Part shown: positions 45,404 to 54,186 of the stretch, piece after piece | Layout: each line of letters begins with the position of its first letter | Position numbering within the stretch: the stretch's first letter is position 1 | NCBI RefSeq assembly: GCF_022478115.1 | Contig: NZ_JAKGSC010000003.1 | Coordinates: forward strand, 62,001 to 126,000 | Direction of reading: 5' to 3' | DNA: 64,000 nucleotides | From: Tenacibaculum aquimarinum | Lineage (GTDB): Bacteria > Bacteroidota > Bacteroidia > Flavobacteriales > Flavobacteriaceae | Position numbers and translations under genes: made by a program | The notes under the pieces: generated by a model | Databases searched by the model: none | What the model saw: the letters and a program-made list of their open reading frames with translations, nothing else | Told to the model about the DNA's origin: nothing

Positions 45404-46867
45404 TTAGTTTTTCTTCGGAATATTTTTAAGGATTTCTAGTAAGAATTTCCAAAATTTTTGAGTTGAAGAAATTTGAGCTCTTTCATCTGGTGAGTGAGCG
45501 CCTTTTATATTTGGTCCAAAAGAAACCATATCAATATTTGGATAATTTTGACCTAAAATTCCACATTCTAAACCTGCATGACATGCAGCAACGTTCGCTT
45601 TTTCTCCGTGTAAATCTTCATAAGTTTTGGCTACTAAAGCTACAATTTCTGAATTTACATTAGGTTGCCAACCAGGATAATTACCGGAAAGTTCTACAGA
45701 AAAACCAGCCAATTCAAAAGCAGAACGTAAAGAGTTTGCTAAATCATATTTATTTGTTTCTGAAGAAGAACGTGTTAAACAACCTATTTTTATTGCTCCA
45801 TCTTTTACAATAACTCTAGCAATATTGTTCGAAGTTTCAACAAGTCCTTCAATATCTGGACTCATTCTATAAACACCATTTAAAGCGCTGTAAATAGATT
45901 TTATAAAACCTTCTTGAACACCTAAATCCATTACTTTTTCTGGTGAAGAAATTTCTTTTAACTCAACAGAAAGGTTAGGTTCTAATGTTAAAAATTCGTT
46001 TTTTATATTGTTGATAAGTTCATTTAATTCAAACAAAAAAGGTTCTTTAGAAACCGTGTCAATTACAACTGAAGCAAAGCTTTCTCGTGGAATTGCGTTA
46101 CGTAAACTTCCTCCGTTAATTTCAGAAACACGTAAACCAAAATGCTCAAAACCGTTGTATAATAAACGATTCATTATTTTGTTAGCGTTTCCTAAACCTT
46201 TAATAATGTCCATTCCAGAATGACCACCATTTAAACCTGTTACAGAAATAGAAAAAGCAGTAGTGTTTTTTGGAGTTTCTTCTTCTGTATAATTTCTTGT
46301 TGCTGTTAAATCTATTCCACCAGCACAGCCCATTCCAATTTCATCATCTTCTTCCGTATCAAGATTCAATAAAATTTCACCTTGTAAAACACCAGCTTCA
46401 AGTCCCATTGCGCCTGTCATTCCTGTTTCTTCATCAATAGTAAATAGCGCTTCAATTGCTGGATGTGCAATATCTGTTGAAGATAGAATTGCCATAATTG
46501 CTGCAACTCCTAATCCGTTATCAGCGCCTAAAGTTGTTCCTTTTGCCTTTACCCAATCTCCATCAATAAACATTTTAATTCCTTCTGTATCAAAATCGAA
46601 AACAGTGTCAGAATTTTTTTGATGCACCATGTCTAAATGACCTTGCATTACTACCATTTTTCTGTCTTCCATTCCTGTAGAAGCAGGTTTACGGATAATA
46701 ACGTTACCAACTTTATCGGTAAATGTTTCTAGTCCTAAACTTTTTCCGAAGTTTACAGCAAATTCAATTACGCGTTCTTCTTTTTTCGAAGGACGAGGAA
46801 CTGCATTTAAATCTGCAAAGTGATTCCAAACTATGGTTGGTTCTATATTTCTTATTTCTGAACTCAT
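45404..46867 (-). CDS. pepD: Aminoacyl-histidine dipeptidase (M20 family)
   Basis: A 487-residue zinc dipeptidase of the PepD type, cleaving Xaa-His and similar dipeptides in the cytosol. The metal site motifs GHLDMVHQK and GTTLGADNGLGVAA, the acid FTIDEETGMTGA, and the late AACHAGLECG and GPNIKGAHSPDE motifs are all present. Length equals E. coli PepD. The nitroreductase gene ends 25 bases upstream on the same strand, so the two are probably co-transcribed. A strong terminator follows. Confidence 0.96.
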   Translation of the reverse strand: MSSEIRNIEPTIVWNHFADLNAVPRPSKKEERVIEFAVNFGKSLGLETFTDKVGNVIIRKPASTGMEDRKMVVMQGHLDMVHQKNSDTVFDFDTEGIKMFIDGDWVKAKGTTLGADNGLGVAAIMAILSSTDIAHPAIEALFTIDEETGMTGAMGLEAGVLQGEILLNLDTEEDDEIGMGCAGGIDLTATRNYTEEETPKNTTAFSISVTGLNGGHSGMDIIKGLGNANKIMNRLLYNGFEHFGLRVSEINGGSLRNAIPRESFASVVIDTVSKEPFLFELNELINNIKNEFLTLEPNLSVELKEISSPEKVMDLGVQEGFIKSIYSALNGVYRMSPDIEGLVETSNNIARVIVKDGAIKIGCLTRSSSETNKYDLANSLRSAFELAGFSVELSGNYPGWQPNVNSEIVALVAKTYEDLHGEKANVAACHAGLECGILGQNYPNIDMVSFGPNIKGAHSPDERAQISSTQKFWKFLLEILKNIPKKN

Positions 46868-46892
46868 TGTATTAAATTTTTAACGTGTAAAT

Positions 46893-47525
46893 TTAGTTGA
46901 TTTCGATGATAACATCATCCGTTTTTTTACGAACCTTTTTTAGGTCTTTCATAAAGCAATCTTCAGCTCTAAAACCAACAGGTAAAACTAAGATTGATGT
47001 TAAGTTTTGTTTGTCTAAGCCTAAAACTTGGTCGTATTTCTCGGCAATAAAACCTTCCATTGGGCAAGAGTCTATTTGTTCTAATGCGCAAACGGTTAAA
47101 AGGTTTCCCATAGCTAAATAAGCTTGGTTCTTATTCCATAGAAATAATTCTTCTTGTGTTTTTTTATCAATATCGCCCATTAAATATTCTTTAAATGGGT
47201 TTATAATTTCATCTGGCGTATTTCTAATTTTTTTTACCAAATCAAAATATTCATTTATAGCAGTACTTGAATATTTTTTAGGAATACAAAATACTAAAAC
47301 ATGCGATGCTTGTGCTACTTGTGGCTGATTCCAAGAGTGTTCAACTAATGTTTTTTGAATGTCTTTATTTTGAATAACGGCTAACTTAATGGGTTGTAAT
47401 CCGTACGAAGTTGCGGTTAAGTTAAATGCTTCTTTTAAAGTATTGATTTGTGCTGAAGAAAGCAGTTTTTTATCGTCAAATTTTTTAACAGCGTAACGCC
47501 ATTGTAAACTCTCTATGCTATTCAT
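46893..47525 (-). CDS. NAD(P)H-dependent nitroreductase-family flavoprotein
   Basis: A 210-residue FMN enzyme with the opening SLQWRYAVKKFDDKKLLS, the ATSYGLQPIKLAVIQN segment, and a C-terminal VLPVGFRAEDC motif, typical of NfsB-like dihydropteridine or nitro reductases. It should be cytosolic and dimeric. The physiological substrate is not predictable. A minus-strand -7 element lies 18 bases before the ATG, and pepD follows in the same transcript. Confidence 0.9.
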   Translation of the reverse strand: MNSIESLQWRYAVKKFDDKKLLSSAQINTLKEAFNLTATSYGLQPIKLAVIQNKDIQKTLVEHSWNQPQVAQASHVLVFCIPKKYSSTAINEYFDLVKKIRNTPDEIINPFKEYLMGDIDKKTQEELFLWNKNQAYLAMGNLLTVCALEQIDSCPMEGFIAEKYDQVLGLDKQNLTSILVLPVGFRAEDCFMKDLKKVRKKTDDVIIEIN

Positions 47526-47542
47526 TGTATAATTTTATACTG

Positions 47543-47550
47543 CAAAAATA
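47543..47550 (-). promoter_or_regulatory. Putative -7 element of the nitroreductase-pepD operon
   Basis: TATTTTTG on the minus strand matches TAnnTTTG, 17 bases before the ATG. The -33 element is unclear. Confidence 0.4.
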
Positions 47551-47646
47551 AGCTAATATTAATCAACCTAAAATAGATTAGCATTGTTAAAACTGATTTA
47601 CCTATAAATTTAATTTTTGTAAATTGACTATCAAAAAAGCTATCCT

Positions 47647-48915
47647 ATGAAAGAAGATTTCCTACACTATGTTTGGAGGTATAAATTAATTGCTTCTGCT
47701 GAAATACAAACCACTAAAAAAGAAGAAATTGTAATTGTAAATCCAGGAATTTATAATACAAACTCCGGACCCGATTTTTTGAATGCTCAATTAAAAATTA
47801 ATAAGCAACTTTGGGTTGGTAATGTGGAAATTCATTTAAATTCTTCTGATTGGTATTTGCATAAACATGAAGAAGATACAAATTATGATGCTGTGATTTT
47901 ACATGTAGTTTGGCAACATGATGCTGAAGTTTTTATGAAGGATAATTCACCTATGCCAACTTTAGAACTAAAAGGATTAATTGATAACAGTTTGCTTAAA
48001 AGTTATCAGAATTTATTTTCTAAACAACAACGTTGGATTCCTTGCGAAAATCAAATTAAAGAAGTCGATGAATTTACTGTGAATAATTGGTTAGAGCGAT
48101 TATACTTTGAGCGTTTAGAGAGGAAATCTAGTTTTATTGAAGAGCTTTTACAGAAATCAAACTCAAATTATGAAGCCGTTTTGTTTCAATTGATTTCTAA
48201 GAACTTCGGATTAAAAACTAATGCTGATGCTTTTTTAAATTTAGCAACGTCATTGGATTTTTCGGTTGTTAGAAAAGAATCTTTTAATGCTGAAAGTTTG
48301 GAGGCTTTGTTGTTTGGGCAAGCTGGTTTTTTAGAAGAAGTTTCTGAAGAGAATTATAAAAATGAATTACAAAAAGAGTATAAGTATTTACAGCATAAAT
48401 ATAATTTGCATGCCATTGCTAATGGCTTTCAGTTTTTTAGAATGCGTCCTAATAATTTTCCAACAATTAGAATTGCACAATTAGTTTCATTATTTAATAA
48501 GCATCAAAATCTGTTTTCTAAATTGATAGAGGTTACCAAAATAGAGGATTTTTACAGTTTGCTCTCTGTTGAAGTAAACGACTTTTGGAAAACACATTAT
48601 ACGTTTGAAACAACTTCAAAAAAATCAGCAAAGAAACTTACAAAATCATTTATTGATTTGTTATTGATAAATACAATTATACCATTAAAATTTCAATACT
48701 TAAAAAGTAGAGGAGAAGTGAGTGAAGAAGACTTTTTACAGTTAATTCAGCAATTGAAACCAGAGAAAAATACAATTATATCTAGATTTTCTGATTTAAA
48801 AATAATTGCTAAAAATGCTTTTGAAAGCCAGGCTTTATTAGAACTTAAAAATAACTATTGCGCACCAAAACAATGTTTACAATGCGCAATAGGAAAAACT
48901 ATTCTTAAGAAATAA
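47647..48915 (+). CDS. DUF2851-family protein
   Basis: A 422-residue cytosolic protein of the DUF2851 family: MKEDFLHYVWRYKL, NPGIYNTNSGPDFLNAQLKI, GNVEIHLNSSDWYLHKH and NYDAVILHVVWQHDAE, then a long helical C-terminal half ending with a Cys-rich NNYCAPKQCLQCAIG. The E-I-H and H-V-V-W motifs recall a nuclease-like core, but catalytic function is not established. The CxxxxCxxC end could bind a metal. It is convergent with the metalloprotease gene, 7 bases away. Confidence 0.88.
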   Translation: MKEDFLHYVWRYKLIASAEIQTTKKEEIVIVNPGIYNTNSGPDFLNAQLKINKQLWVGNVEIHLNSSDWYLHKHEEDTNYDAVILHVVWQHDAEVFMKDNSPMPTLELKGLIDNSLLKSYQNLFSKQQRWIPCENQIKEVDEFTVNNWLERLYFERLERKSSFIEELLQKSNSNYEAVLFQLISKNFGLKTNADAFLNLATSLDFSVVRKESFNAESLEALLFGQAGFLEEVSEENYKNELQKEYKYLQHKYNLHAIANGFQFFRMRPNNFPTIRIAQLVSLFNKHQNLFSKLIEVTKIEDFYSLLSVEVNDFWKTHYTFETTSKKSAKKLTKSFIDLLLINTIIPLKFQYLKSRGEVSEEDFLQLIQQLKPEKNTIISRFSDLKIIAKNAFESQALLELKNNYCAPKQCLQCAIGKTILKK

Positions 48916-48922
48916 TAGCTAA

Positions 48923-51355
48923 TTATTTAGGGTCTAAAATTGAATTAATTTTAGCTAAACAATCTTTATAATGATATTTTGTAATACTATTTACAGCTCT
49001 TTTACTAGCTGTTGTTACTTGGTGTTTTAAAGCAGTTAATTCTCCTCGAGCAATCGAAGAAATATCTGAGTTTTTAGCATTTTTACTATTCAGTAAAACA
49101 CCTAATCTGTCAATTAAACTCTTTTGTAAGTTTCTTCTATAAACTGTAACATTTTGAGTTGAATTTGCTTCTGAGAAAATGCCTTTTCTAATGTCTTTTA
49201 CCATTTCTGATGCTGCGTAAAAATCGTAACTGGTAACTTCAGAATTTATCATTCTTTCCAAACGAGCTTCATTTAATAAACTGCTTAAATGCCTGTTTTG
49301 GTAACGTCCCATTCTTTCAACATAACCAGTGTGATTTGTGTTTGCCAAAATGTTTTTATCTAACAGCCAATTTTGTGTGGTAAACGTATTGTTTAATAGC
49401 CAGTTTAAAGACTCTTTTTGTTTGTATTTTGGTAAAACAGAATATACATTTCCTTTTTGATTTGGTTTTTTATTGTCTTCAAAAACACCACCAATATTTC
49501 CAATTACGTGTCCAACATAGCGATTCCAAGTTCCTAAAAGTTCGCCATATAATTCGCTTAAATCCTCGTAGTTGTTGGTTTGGTCAGAAGTCCATTGAGG
49601 TAAGTTTTTAGCAACAATTTTAAGGTTTTTAATTCCGTAGTTGCTTGCTTTTACTTGATCGTTTCCAATTCCTTCTGTTTGAGAAGCAGGGTCAAAACCA
49701 CCTCTTCTTTGAATACCAAATTTATAAATTGGGTCGTTTGCTTTTTCATCAATCCAGCCATCTAAAGTTTTTACTTCATCTTTAGGAGATCCTGCTCCAG
49801 GAATAACACGATAACCCCAATTAATAGAGTAATGATCGTATGGTCCTAATTGACGAATAAAACGAACACCTTCGTCTCCAGGTTGTGCAATGTAATTGTA
49901 ACGCGCATAATCCATAATGGTTGCTGCAATTCCGTTTTTTTGAGTAAAATCTCCATTTCTTAAAGATTCTACAGGATATGCGTAGCTTGCGGCCATATTA
50001 TGAGGTAAACCAAGTGCGTGACCAATTTCATGAGCAATAACCATGCGCATCATTTCCCCAATTTCTTCCGCAGGCGTGTCTAAAGTTCTTGCTGAAGGAT
50101 TTGCTGCGCCAGTTTCTAATAAATATCTATTTCTATATGAGCGTAAATGATTATGATACCAAATAATGTCGCTTTCAATAATTTCTCCCGAACGCGGATC
50201 AGAAACACTTGGACCTGTTGCATTTCTCGTTGTGCTGGCAACATATCTTATTGAAGAATATCTGATGTCTTCCATGCTAAATTCTGGATCCTCTTCTTTT
50301 GTTGGTGGCATTTTTGCCATAATTGCATTTTTAAAACCAGCAGTCTCAAAAACTTTTTGCCAATCGTCTACACCTTGTTTTATGTATTTGCGTAGTTTTT
50401 CTGGCGTTGCAGGATCTAAATAATATACAATTGGTTTAATTGGTTCTACCAATTCCCCCCTTGCATACGCTTCTTTGTCTTTCGGTTCTAATCTCCAACG
50501 ACGAATGTATTTTTTGCTATCTGCCTTTAATTTTTCTGAATTGTAATCTATATTTCCAACCGTAAAATAACCTACTCGTTTATCAAACAAACGCGGCATC
50601 ATTGGTTTTTCTGGAAGTAAAATCATAGATTGATTCATTCTGATGCTTATGGTTTGAGCTCTAGAATTAGAAGGTGGTTTACTTGCATCAAATGTAAAAT
50701 CTTGAACAACTTCTACGTTTTTCGGATAACTTTTTATGGTGTTAATAAAACTTCTGCTTGCGTCTAAACGCTTTACTTTATATTGTGTCCTTGCTCTGCT
50801 GTTAATTCCGCTAATTGCTTTAACATCTGAAGAGAAAAATTTTGTAACATCAATTAAAACAGCGGTAGAATCTTTACTTTCTGTTTCAATATCAAATGCA
50901 TATAAAATAGGCTCTAAGTTATTAGATTTTACTGATTTGTATATTGGAAGTGAGTCGTTTGCAATTGCATTGTACGATTTAATTTTTAATAAAATCTTCT
51001 TTTTAAATTGTTCCCAAACCACAACTTGTTCGTTGGTTTTTGAGCCAGCATTAACGTAGCCGCCACCAAAACCTGATGGTAACTCTTTAATTCTGCTCAC
51101 TAAAAGCATTTCTTTTCCTAATAATTCCTTTGGAATTTCATAGTAAAATTTGTCTTTAGTTTCGTGAACTTTAAAAAGACCTTCGTTGGTTTTAGTATCT
51201 TTTTTTATAAAATCCGAGTACTTTTTTGTTTTACTTTTAGGTTTGGTTTTTTCTGTTGAAGTTTCTGTTTTCTTTTTTGATTTTTTTCTTTGTGCATTTA
51301 TTTCTGAAGGGAAAACAAAAGCCAATAGTAATGATAGAGTTAGTAGTTTTTTCAT
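48923..51355 (-). CDS. Exported zinc metalloprotease with DUF5117/DUF5118-type domains
   Basis: An 810-residue protein with a signal peptide (about 1-21) and a Lys/Thr-rich linker. The long N-terminal region (about 45-380; KELLGKEMLLVSRI, LLPEKPMMPR) resembles the DUF5118 and DUF5117 parts of this Bacteroidota family. The catalytic motif is HEIGHALGLPH (H442, E443, H446, H452), a metzincin-type extended zinc site. It is predicted to act in the periplasm or at the surface; substrates are unknown. It is divergent from nrtR with 113 bases between. Confidence 0.92.
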   Translation of the reverse strand: MKKLLTLSLLLAFVFPSEINAQRKKSKKKTETSTEKTKPKSKTKKYSDFIKKDTKTNEGLFKVHETKDKFYYEIPKELLGKEMLLVSRIKELPSGFGGGYVNAGSKTNEQVVVWEQFKKKILLKIKSYNAIANDSLPIYKSVKSNNLEPILYAFDIETESKDSTAVLIDVTKFFSSDVKAISGINSRARTQYKVKRLDASRSFINTIKSYPKNVEVVQDFTFDASKPPSNSRAQTISIRMNQSMILLPEKPMMPRLFDKRVGYFTVGNIDYNSEKLKADSKKYIRRWRLEPKDKEAYARGELVEPIKPIVYYLDPATPEKLRKYIKQGVDDWQKVFETAGFKNAIMAKMPPTKEEDPEFSMEDIRYSSIRYVASTTRNATGPSVSDPRSGEIIESDIIWYHNHLRSYRNRYLLETGAANPSARTLDTPAEEIGEMMRMVIAHEIGHALGLPHNMAASYAYPVESLRNGDFTQKNGIAATIMDYARYNYIAQPGDEGVRFIRQLGPYDHYSINWGYRVIPGAGSPKDEVKTLDGWIDEKANDPIYKFGIQRRGGFDPASQTEGIGNDQVKASNYGIKNLKIVAKNLPQWTSDQTNNYEDLSELYGELLGTWNRYVGHVIGNIGGVFEDNKKPNQKGNVYSVLPKYKQKESLNWLLNNTFTTQNWLLDKNILANTNHTGYVERMGRYQNRHLSSLLNEARLERMINSEVTSYDFYAASEMVKDIRKGIFSEANSTQNVTVYRRNLQKSLIDRLGVLLNSKNAKNSDISSIARGELTALKHQVTTASKRAVNSITKYHYKDCLAKINSILDPK

Positions 51356-51417
51356 TGGTTTGGTTGAAGTTTATTTTAAACTCCTAAAATACCAAAAAGA
51401 GAGGACGTAAGTACTTA

Positions 51418-51449
51418 TTGTTTTGTTAAAACTGAATTATGTATTTTAG
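51418..51449 (+). promoter_or_regulatory. Putative promoter of nrtR
   Basis: TTG (51418-51420), a 21-base spacer and TATTTTAG (51442-51449), one mismatch from TAnnTTTG. The operator overlaps its end. This places transcription start near 51456 and argues for the ATG at 51469 over that at 51439. Confidence 0.5.
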
Positions 51450-51465
51450 CGTAATAAATACGCAT
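51447..51465. promoter_or_regulatory. Predicted NrtR operator 1
   Basis: TAGCGTAATAAATACGCAT matches the operator before the NAMPT gene at 15 of 19 positions; both have GCGT and TACGC half-sites around an ATAA core. It lies at the predicted nrtR transcription start, so NrtR should repress itself. Confidence 0.7.
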
Positions 51466-51468
51466 AAA

Positions 51469-52143
51469 ATGCAACAAGCAATTAAACTTTCTGTAGATGC
51501 TGTAGTCTTTGGCTATGAAGAGCAAACAATTTCTGTACTACTTATTAAAAGAAAATATGAACCTTTCAAAGGAGAATGGGCAATTCCTGGAGGCTTTGTT
51601 TTAAACAATGAATCTTTAGAAGAAGCAGTAGAGCGAGAACTTAAAGAAGAGACAGGTATTAAAATTAACTACTTGGAACAGCTATATACTTTTGGCAACC
51701 CTAAAAGAGACCCTAGAAGTCGAGTAGTATCTGTTGCATATTTTGGTCTAATTAAACCTAGTGCTTTTAAAATATTTGCATCAACAGATGCAGAAGAGGT
51801 ACAGTGGTTTAAAATTGATGAACTACCAAAGTTATCGTTTGACCATAGAGAAATCTTGAAAATGGCTATTGCCAGACTACAAGGTAAAATAACATATGAA
51901 CCAATTGGTTTTGAGTTATTAGACACTAAGTTTCCTTTTTCAGATTTAGAAAAACTATATACAACTTTATTAGGAAGAACAATAGATAGACGTAATTTCA
52001 GAAAAAAAATGTTAAGTCTTAATGTTTTAGATGAACTTGATGAAAAAGTTTCTAAAGGTTCAGGAAGACCTGCTAACTTGTTTAAATTCAATAAACAACG
52101 ATATTTTAAATTAAAGAAAGAAGGAATCATTTTCGAGATTTAG
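51469..52143 (+). CDS. nrtR: NrtR-type Nudix transcriptional regulator of NAD metabolism
   Basis: A 224-residue two-domain protein. The N-terminal Nudix domain (about 1-140) has an intact Nudix box, GFVLNNE then RELKEETGI, so it may hydrolyse or only bind ADP-ribose. The C-terminal winged helix (about 150-224) contains NFRKKMLSLNVLDEL and GSGRPANLFKF, typical of NrtR. NrtR proteins repress NAD salvage and biosynthesis genes and release DNA with ADP-ribose or NAD-related ligands. Adjacency to NAMPT and two shared palindromes strongly support this role. The start is set at MQQAIKLS, because the promoter and operator occupy the region of the earlier ATG. Confidence 0.9.
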   Translation: MQQAIKLSVDAVVFGYEEQTISVLLIKRKYEPFKGEWAIPGGFVLNNESLEEAVERELKEETGIKINYLEQLYTFGNPKRDPRSRVVSVAYFGLIKPSAFKIFASTDAEEVQWFKIDELPKLSFDHREILKMAIARLQGKITYEPIGFELLDTKFPFSDLEKLYTTLLGRTIDRRNFRKKMLSLNVLDELDEKVSKGSGRPANLFKFNKQRYFKLKKEGIIFEI

Positions 52144-52184
52144 TATATTTAAATATAGTTTGTGTAAAAAAAACACAAATAAAC

Positions 52185-52215
52185 TTGTGCAAAATCTAAA
52201 TCAATTATATATTTG
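52185..52215 (+). promoter_or_regulatory. Promoter of the NAD salvage cassette
   Basis: TTG (52185-52187), a 20-base spacer and TATATTTG (52208-52215), an exact TAnnTTTG. The NrtR operator overlaps the -7 element. The NAMPT ATG lies 111 bases downstream, leaving a leader of about 105 bases. Confidence 0.7.
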
Positions 52216-52236
52216 CGTCATAATTACGCAAATATA
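52208..52236. promoter_or_regulatory. Predicted NrtR operator 2
   Basis: An 11-base perfect inverted repeat (TATATTTGCGT with ACGCAAATATA) around a 7-base centre. The core TTGCGTCATAATTACGCAA (52213-52231) resembles the site before nrtR. Binding would block the promoter of the NAMPT gene. Confidence 0.78.
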
Positions 52237-52326
52237 ATTATTGTGGTTTATAAATTGTGTGAGAAATATAACACACCAATATTTGATAATATAAATAAAG
52301 CATTAGTTAAATTCTAAAAAAAAATT

Positions 52327-53781
52327 ATGAACGGATTATTATTAACTGACGGTTACAAAACAGGACATCACCAACAATATCCTAAAGGAACAGAAGAAGT
52401 GTATTCTAACTGGACACCTAGAAGTAATAAATATGCTCCAAAGGGTTGTGATAAAGTAGTTTCATTTGGACAACAATACGTTTTTCAATGGTTACACGAT
52501 TATTTTCAAGATAATTTCTTTTCAAAACCTAAGGCAAAAGTTTGTAATGAGTTAAAAGAAGAATTGTCTTTGTATTTAGGTACTGATTATGATGTAACAC
52601 ATTATGAAGAGTTACACGATTTACAATATTTACCAATAAAAGTGAAGTCATTACCAGAAGGAGTAGAGGTGCCAATTAGAGTGCCTATGGTTACTGTAGT
52701 AAATACAGATAAAAAAATCTATTGGATAACTAACTTTTTAGAAACCATTTTATCTACAATGTTATGGCAACCAATGACATCAGCTTCTATAGCATTGCGT
52801 TATAAGAGAATTTTTAAAGATTGGGTGTTAAAAACGGATAAAGAAAATGAAGCTTTTATAGATTTTCAAGGGCACGATTTTTCAATGAGAGGTATGGGAG
52901 GTTTACAAAGCGCTATATCTTCAGGAATGGGACACGGAGCAGTATTTTTAGGTTCTGATACTTTACCCGTAATTAGTAGTTTACGTAAGTATTACAAAGC
53001 AGAAGGTTTTGTAGTCGGTTCAGTAAACGCTACTGAACACTCTGTAATGTGTGCAGGAACAAAAGATGATGAAATAGGAACTTTTAGAGCTTTAATGAAT
53101 ACGTATCCTAGTGGTATTTTATCAGTAGTAAGTGATACTTGGGATTTATGGAAAGTATTAACAAATTATTTACCACAATTAAAAGAGGAAGTTTTAGCAA
53201 GAGATGGTAAGCTAGTAATACGTCCAGATAGTGGAGACCCTGTAGATATTATTTGTGGTGAAACTAAAATACTTGGCGGAGAAGCACCAAAAGATAAAGG
53301 AGTAGTAGAATTGCTTTGGGATATTTTTGGAGGAACAGTAAACGAACAAGGTTTTAAAGTTTTAGACAGCCATATTGGAGCTATTTATGGAGATAGTATT
53401 ACTACGGAAAGAGCAGAAAATATTTGTCAACGATTACACGATAAAGGTTTTGCTTCTACTAATGTAGTTTTAGGAATAGGTTCTTTTACGTATCAGTTTA
53501 ATACAAGAGATACTTTTGGTTTTGCAATGAAAGCTACTTCTGTAGTAGTTAACGGAGAACGAAGAGAGATTTTTAAAGACCCAATTACAGATGATGGAAT
53601 TAAAAAATCTGCCAAAGGGTTAATAAAAGTAGATAAAGTTAATAATGAATTAGTTTTAGTAGACCAGGTTACTCCTGAAGAAGAGAATAAAGGTGAGTTA
53701 CAAGTTATTTATGAAAATGGTAAATTTTTAAATCCAATTACTCTACAAGAGATTAGAGAAAGTATTAATACTAATATTTAA
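52327..53781 (+). CDS. nadV: Nicotinamide phosphoribosyltransferase (NAMPT/NadV)
   Basis: A 484-residue cytosolic enzyme forming NMN from nicotinamide and PRPP, the first step of the non-deamidating NAD salvage route. The N terminus LLLTDGYKTGHHQQYPKGT, the phosphorylatable His H238 in NATEHS, and the phosphate-binding RPDSGDP (299-305) match NAMPT rather than nicotinate phosphoribosyltransferase. It is controlled by a predicted NrtR site and followed, 15 and then minus 26 bases apart, by HAD and PRPP synthetase genes that could supply its cosubstrate. No NMN adenylyltransferase gene is in the cassette. Confidence 0.95.
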   Translation: MNGLLLTDGYKTGHHQQYPKGTEEVYSNWTPRSNKYAPKGCDKVVSFGQQYVFQWLHDYFQDNFFSKPKAKVCNELKEELSLYLGTDYDVTHYEELHDLQYLPIKVKSLPEGVEVPIRVPMVTVVNTDKKIYWITNFLETILSTMLWQPMTSASIALRYKRIFKDWVLKTDKENEAFIDFQGHDFSMRGMGGLQSAISSGMGHGAVFLGSDTLPVISSLRKYYKAEGFVVGSVNATEHSVMCAGTKDDEIGTFRALMNTYPSGILSVVSDTWDLWKVLTNYLPQLKEEVLARDGKLVIRPDSGDPVDIICGETKILGGEAPKDKGVVELLWDIFGGTVNEQGFKVLDSHIGAIYGDSITTERAENICQRLHDKGFASTNVVLGIGSFTYQFNTRDTFGFAMKATSVVVNGERREIFKDPITDDGIKKSAKGLIKVDKVNNELVLVDQVTPEEENKGELQVIYENGKFLNPITLQEIRESINTNI

Positions 53782-53796
53782 TTAAACAACTAGATT

Positions 53797-54186
53797 ATGG
53801 ATGTTTTAGAATTCGATTTTTATAATAGATTAAAGCAAGATTATTTAGCTCATAAAAGTCTATTTGTAGCATTTGATTATGATAATACAGTTTTTGATTA
53901 CCATAGTCAAGGTATTAATTATGAACCTATAGTAGAGCTTTTAAGAATCTGTAAGTCCTATGGATTCACGTTAATATTATTTACAGGGAATGAAGGAGAA
54001 AAATTAGACGTTATAAAGCAAGATTTAATTGAACGTGACATTCCTTTTGATTTAATTAATGAGAATCCTTTAATGAAAACTAGAAAGCCTTATTATAATA
54101 TATTATTAGACGATAGGGCTGGATTAAAAGAATCGTACAATAATTTAAAAAGATTGATAGATGAAATACGAAATAAAGAAATTTAA
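53797..54186 (+). CDS. HAD-superfamily hydrolase, small
   Basis: A 129-residue HAD protein without a large cap domain. Motif I is FDYDNTVFD (nucleophile D27 and D29), motif II LFTGNEG, and motif IV ILLDDRAG. It is near the lower length limit for a complete HAD fold, and resembles small polynucleotide phosphatase-like or phage HAD proteins. It sits 15 bases after the NAMPT gene and overlaps the PRPP synthetase gene by 26 bases, so it belongs to the NAD cassette. A role in dephosphorylating a nucleotide or in clearing NMN is speculative. Confidence 0.82.
   Translation: MDVLEFDFYNRLKQDYLAHKSLFVAFDYDNTVFDYHSQGINYEPIVELLRICKSYGFTLILFTGNEGEKLDVIKQDLIERDIPFDLINENPLMKTRKPYYNILLDDRAGLKESYNNLKRLIDEIRNKEI

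Noticed and set aside
50736..51059. 107-codon ORF antisense to the zinc metalloprotease
   Set aside because: Lies wholly inside a well supported gene on the other strand.
51439..51468. Upstream ATG of nrtR
   Set aside because: The promoter -7 element and the NrtR operator fall inside this stretch; MQQAIKLS is the usual type of start for the domain.
51669..52130. 153-codon ORF antisense to nrtR
   Set aside because: The nrtR protein on the other strand has clear domains and motifs; this is a shadow.
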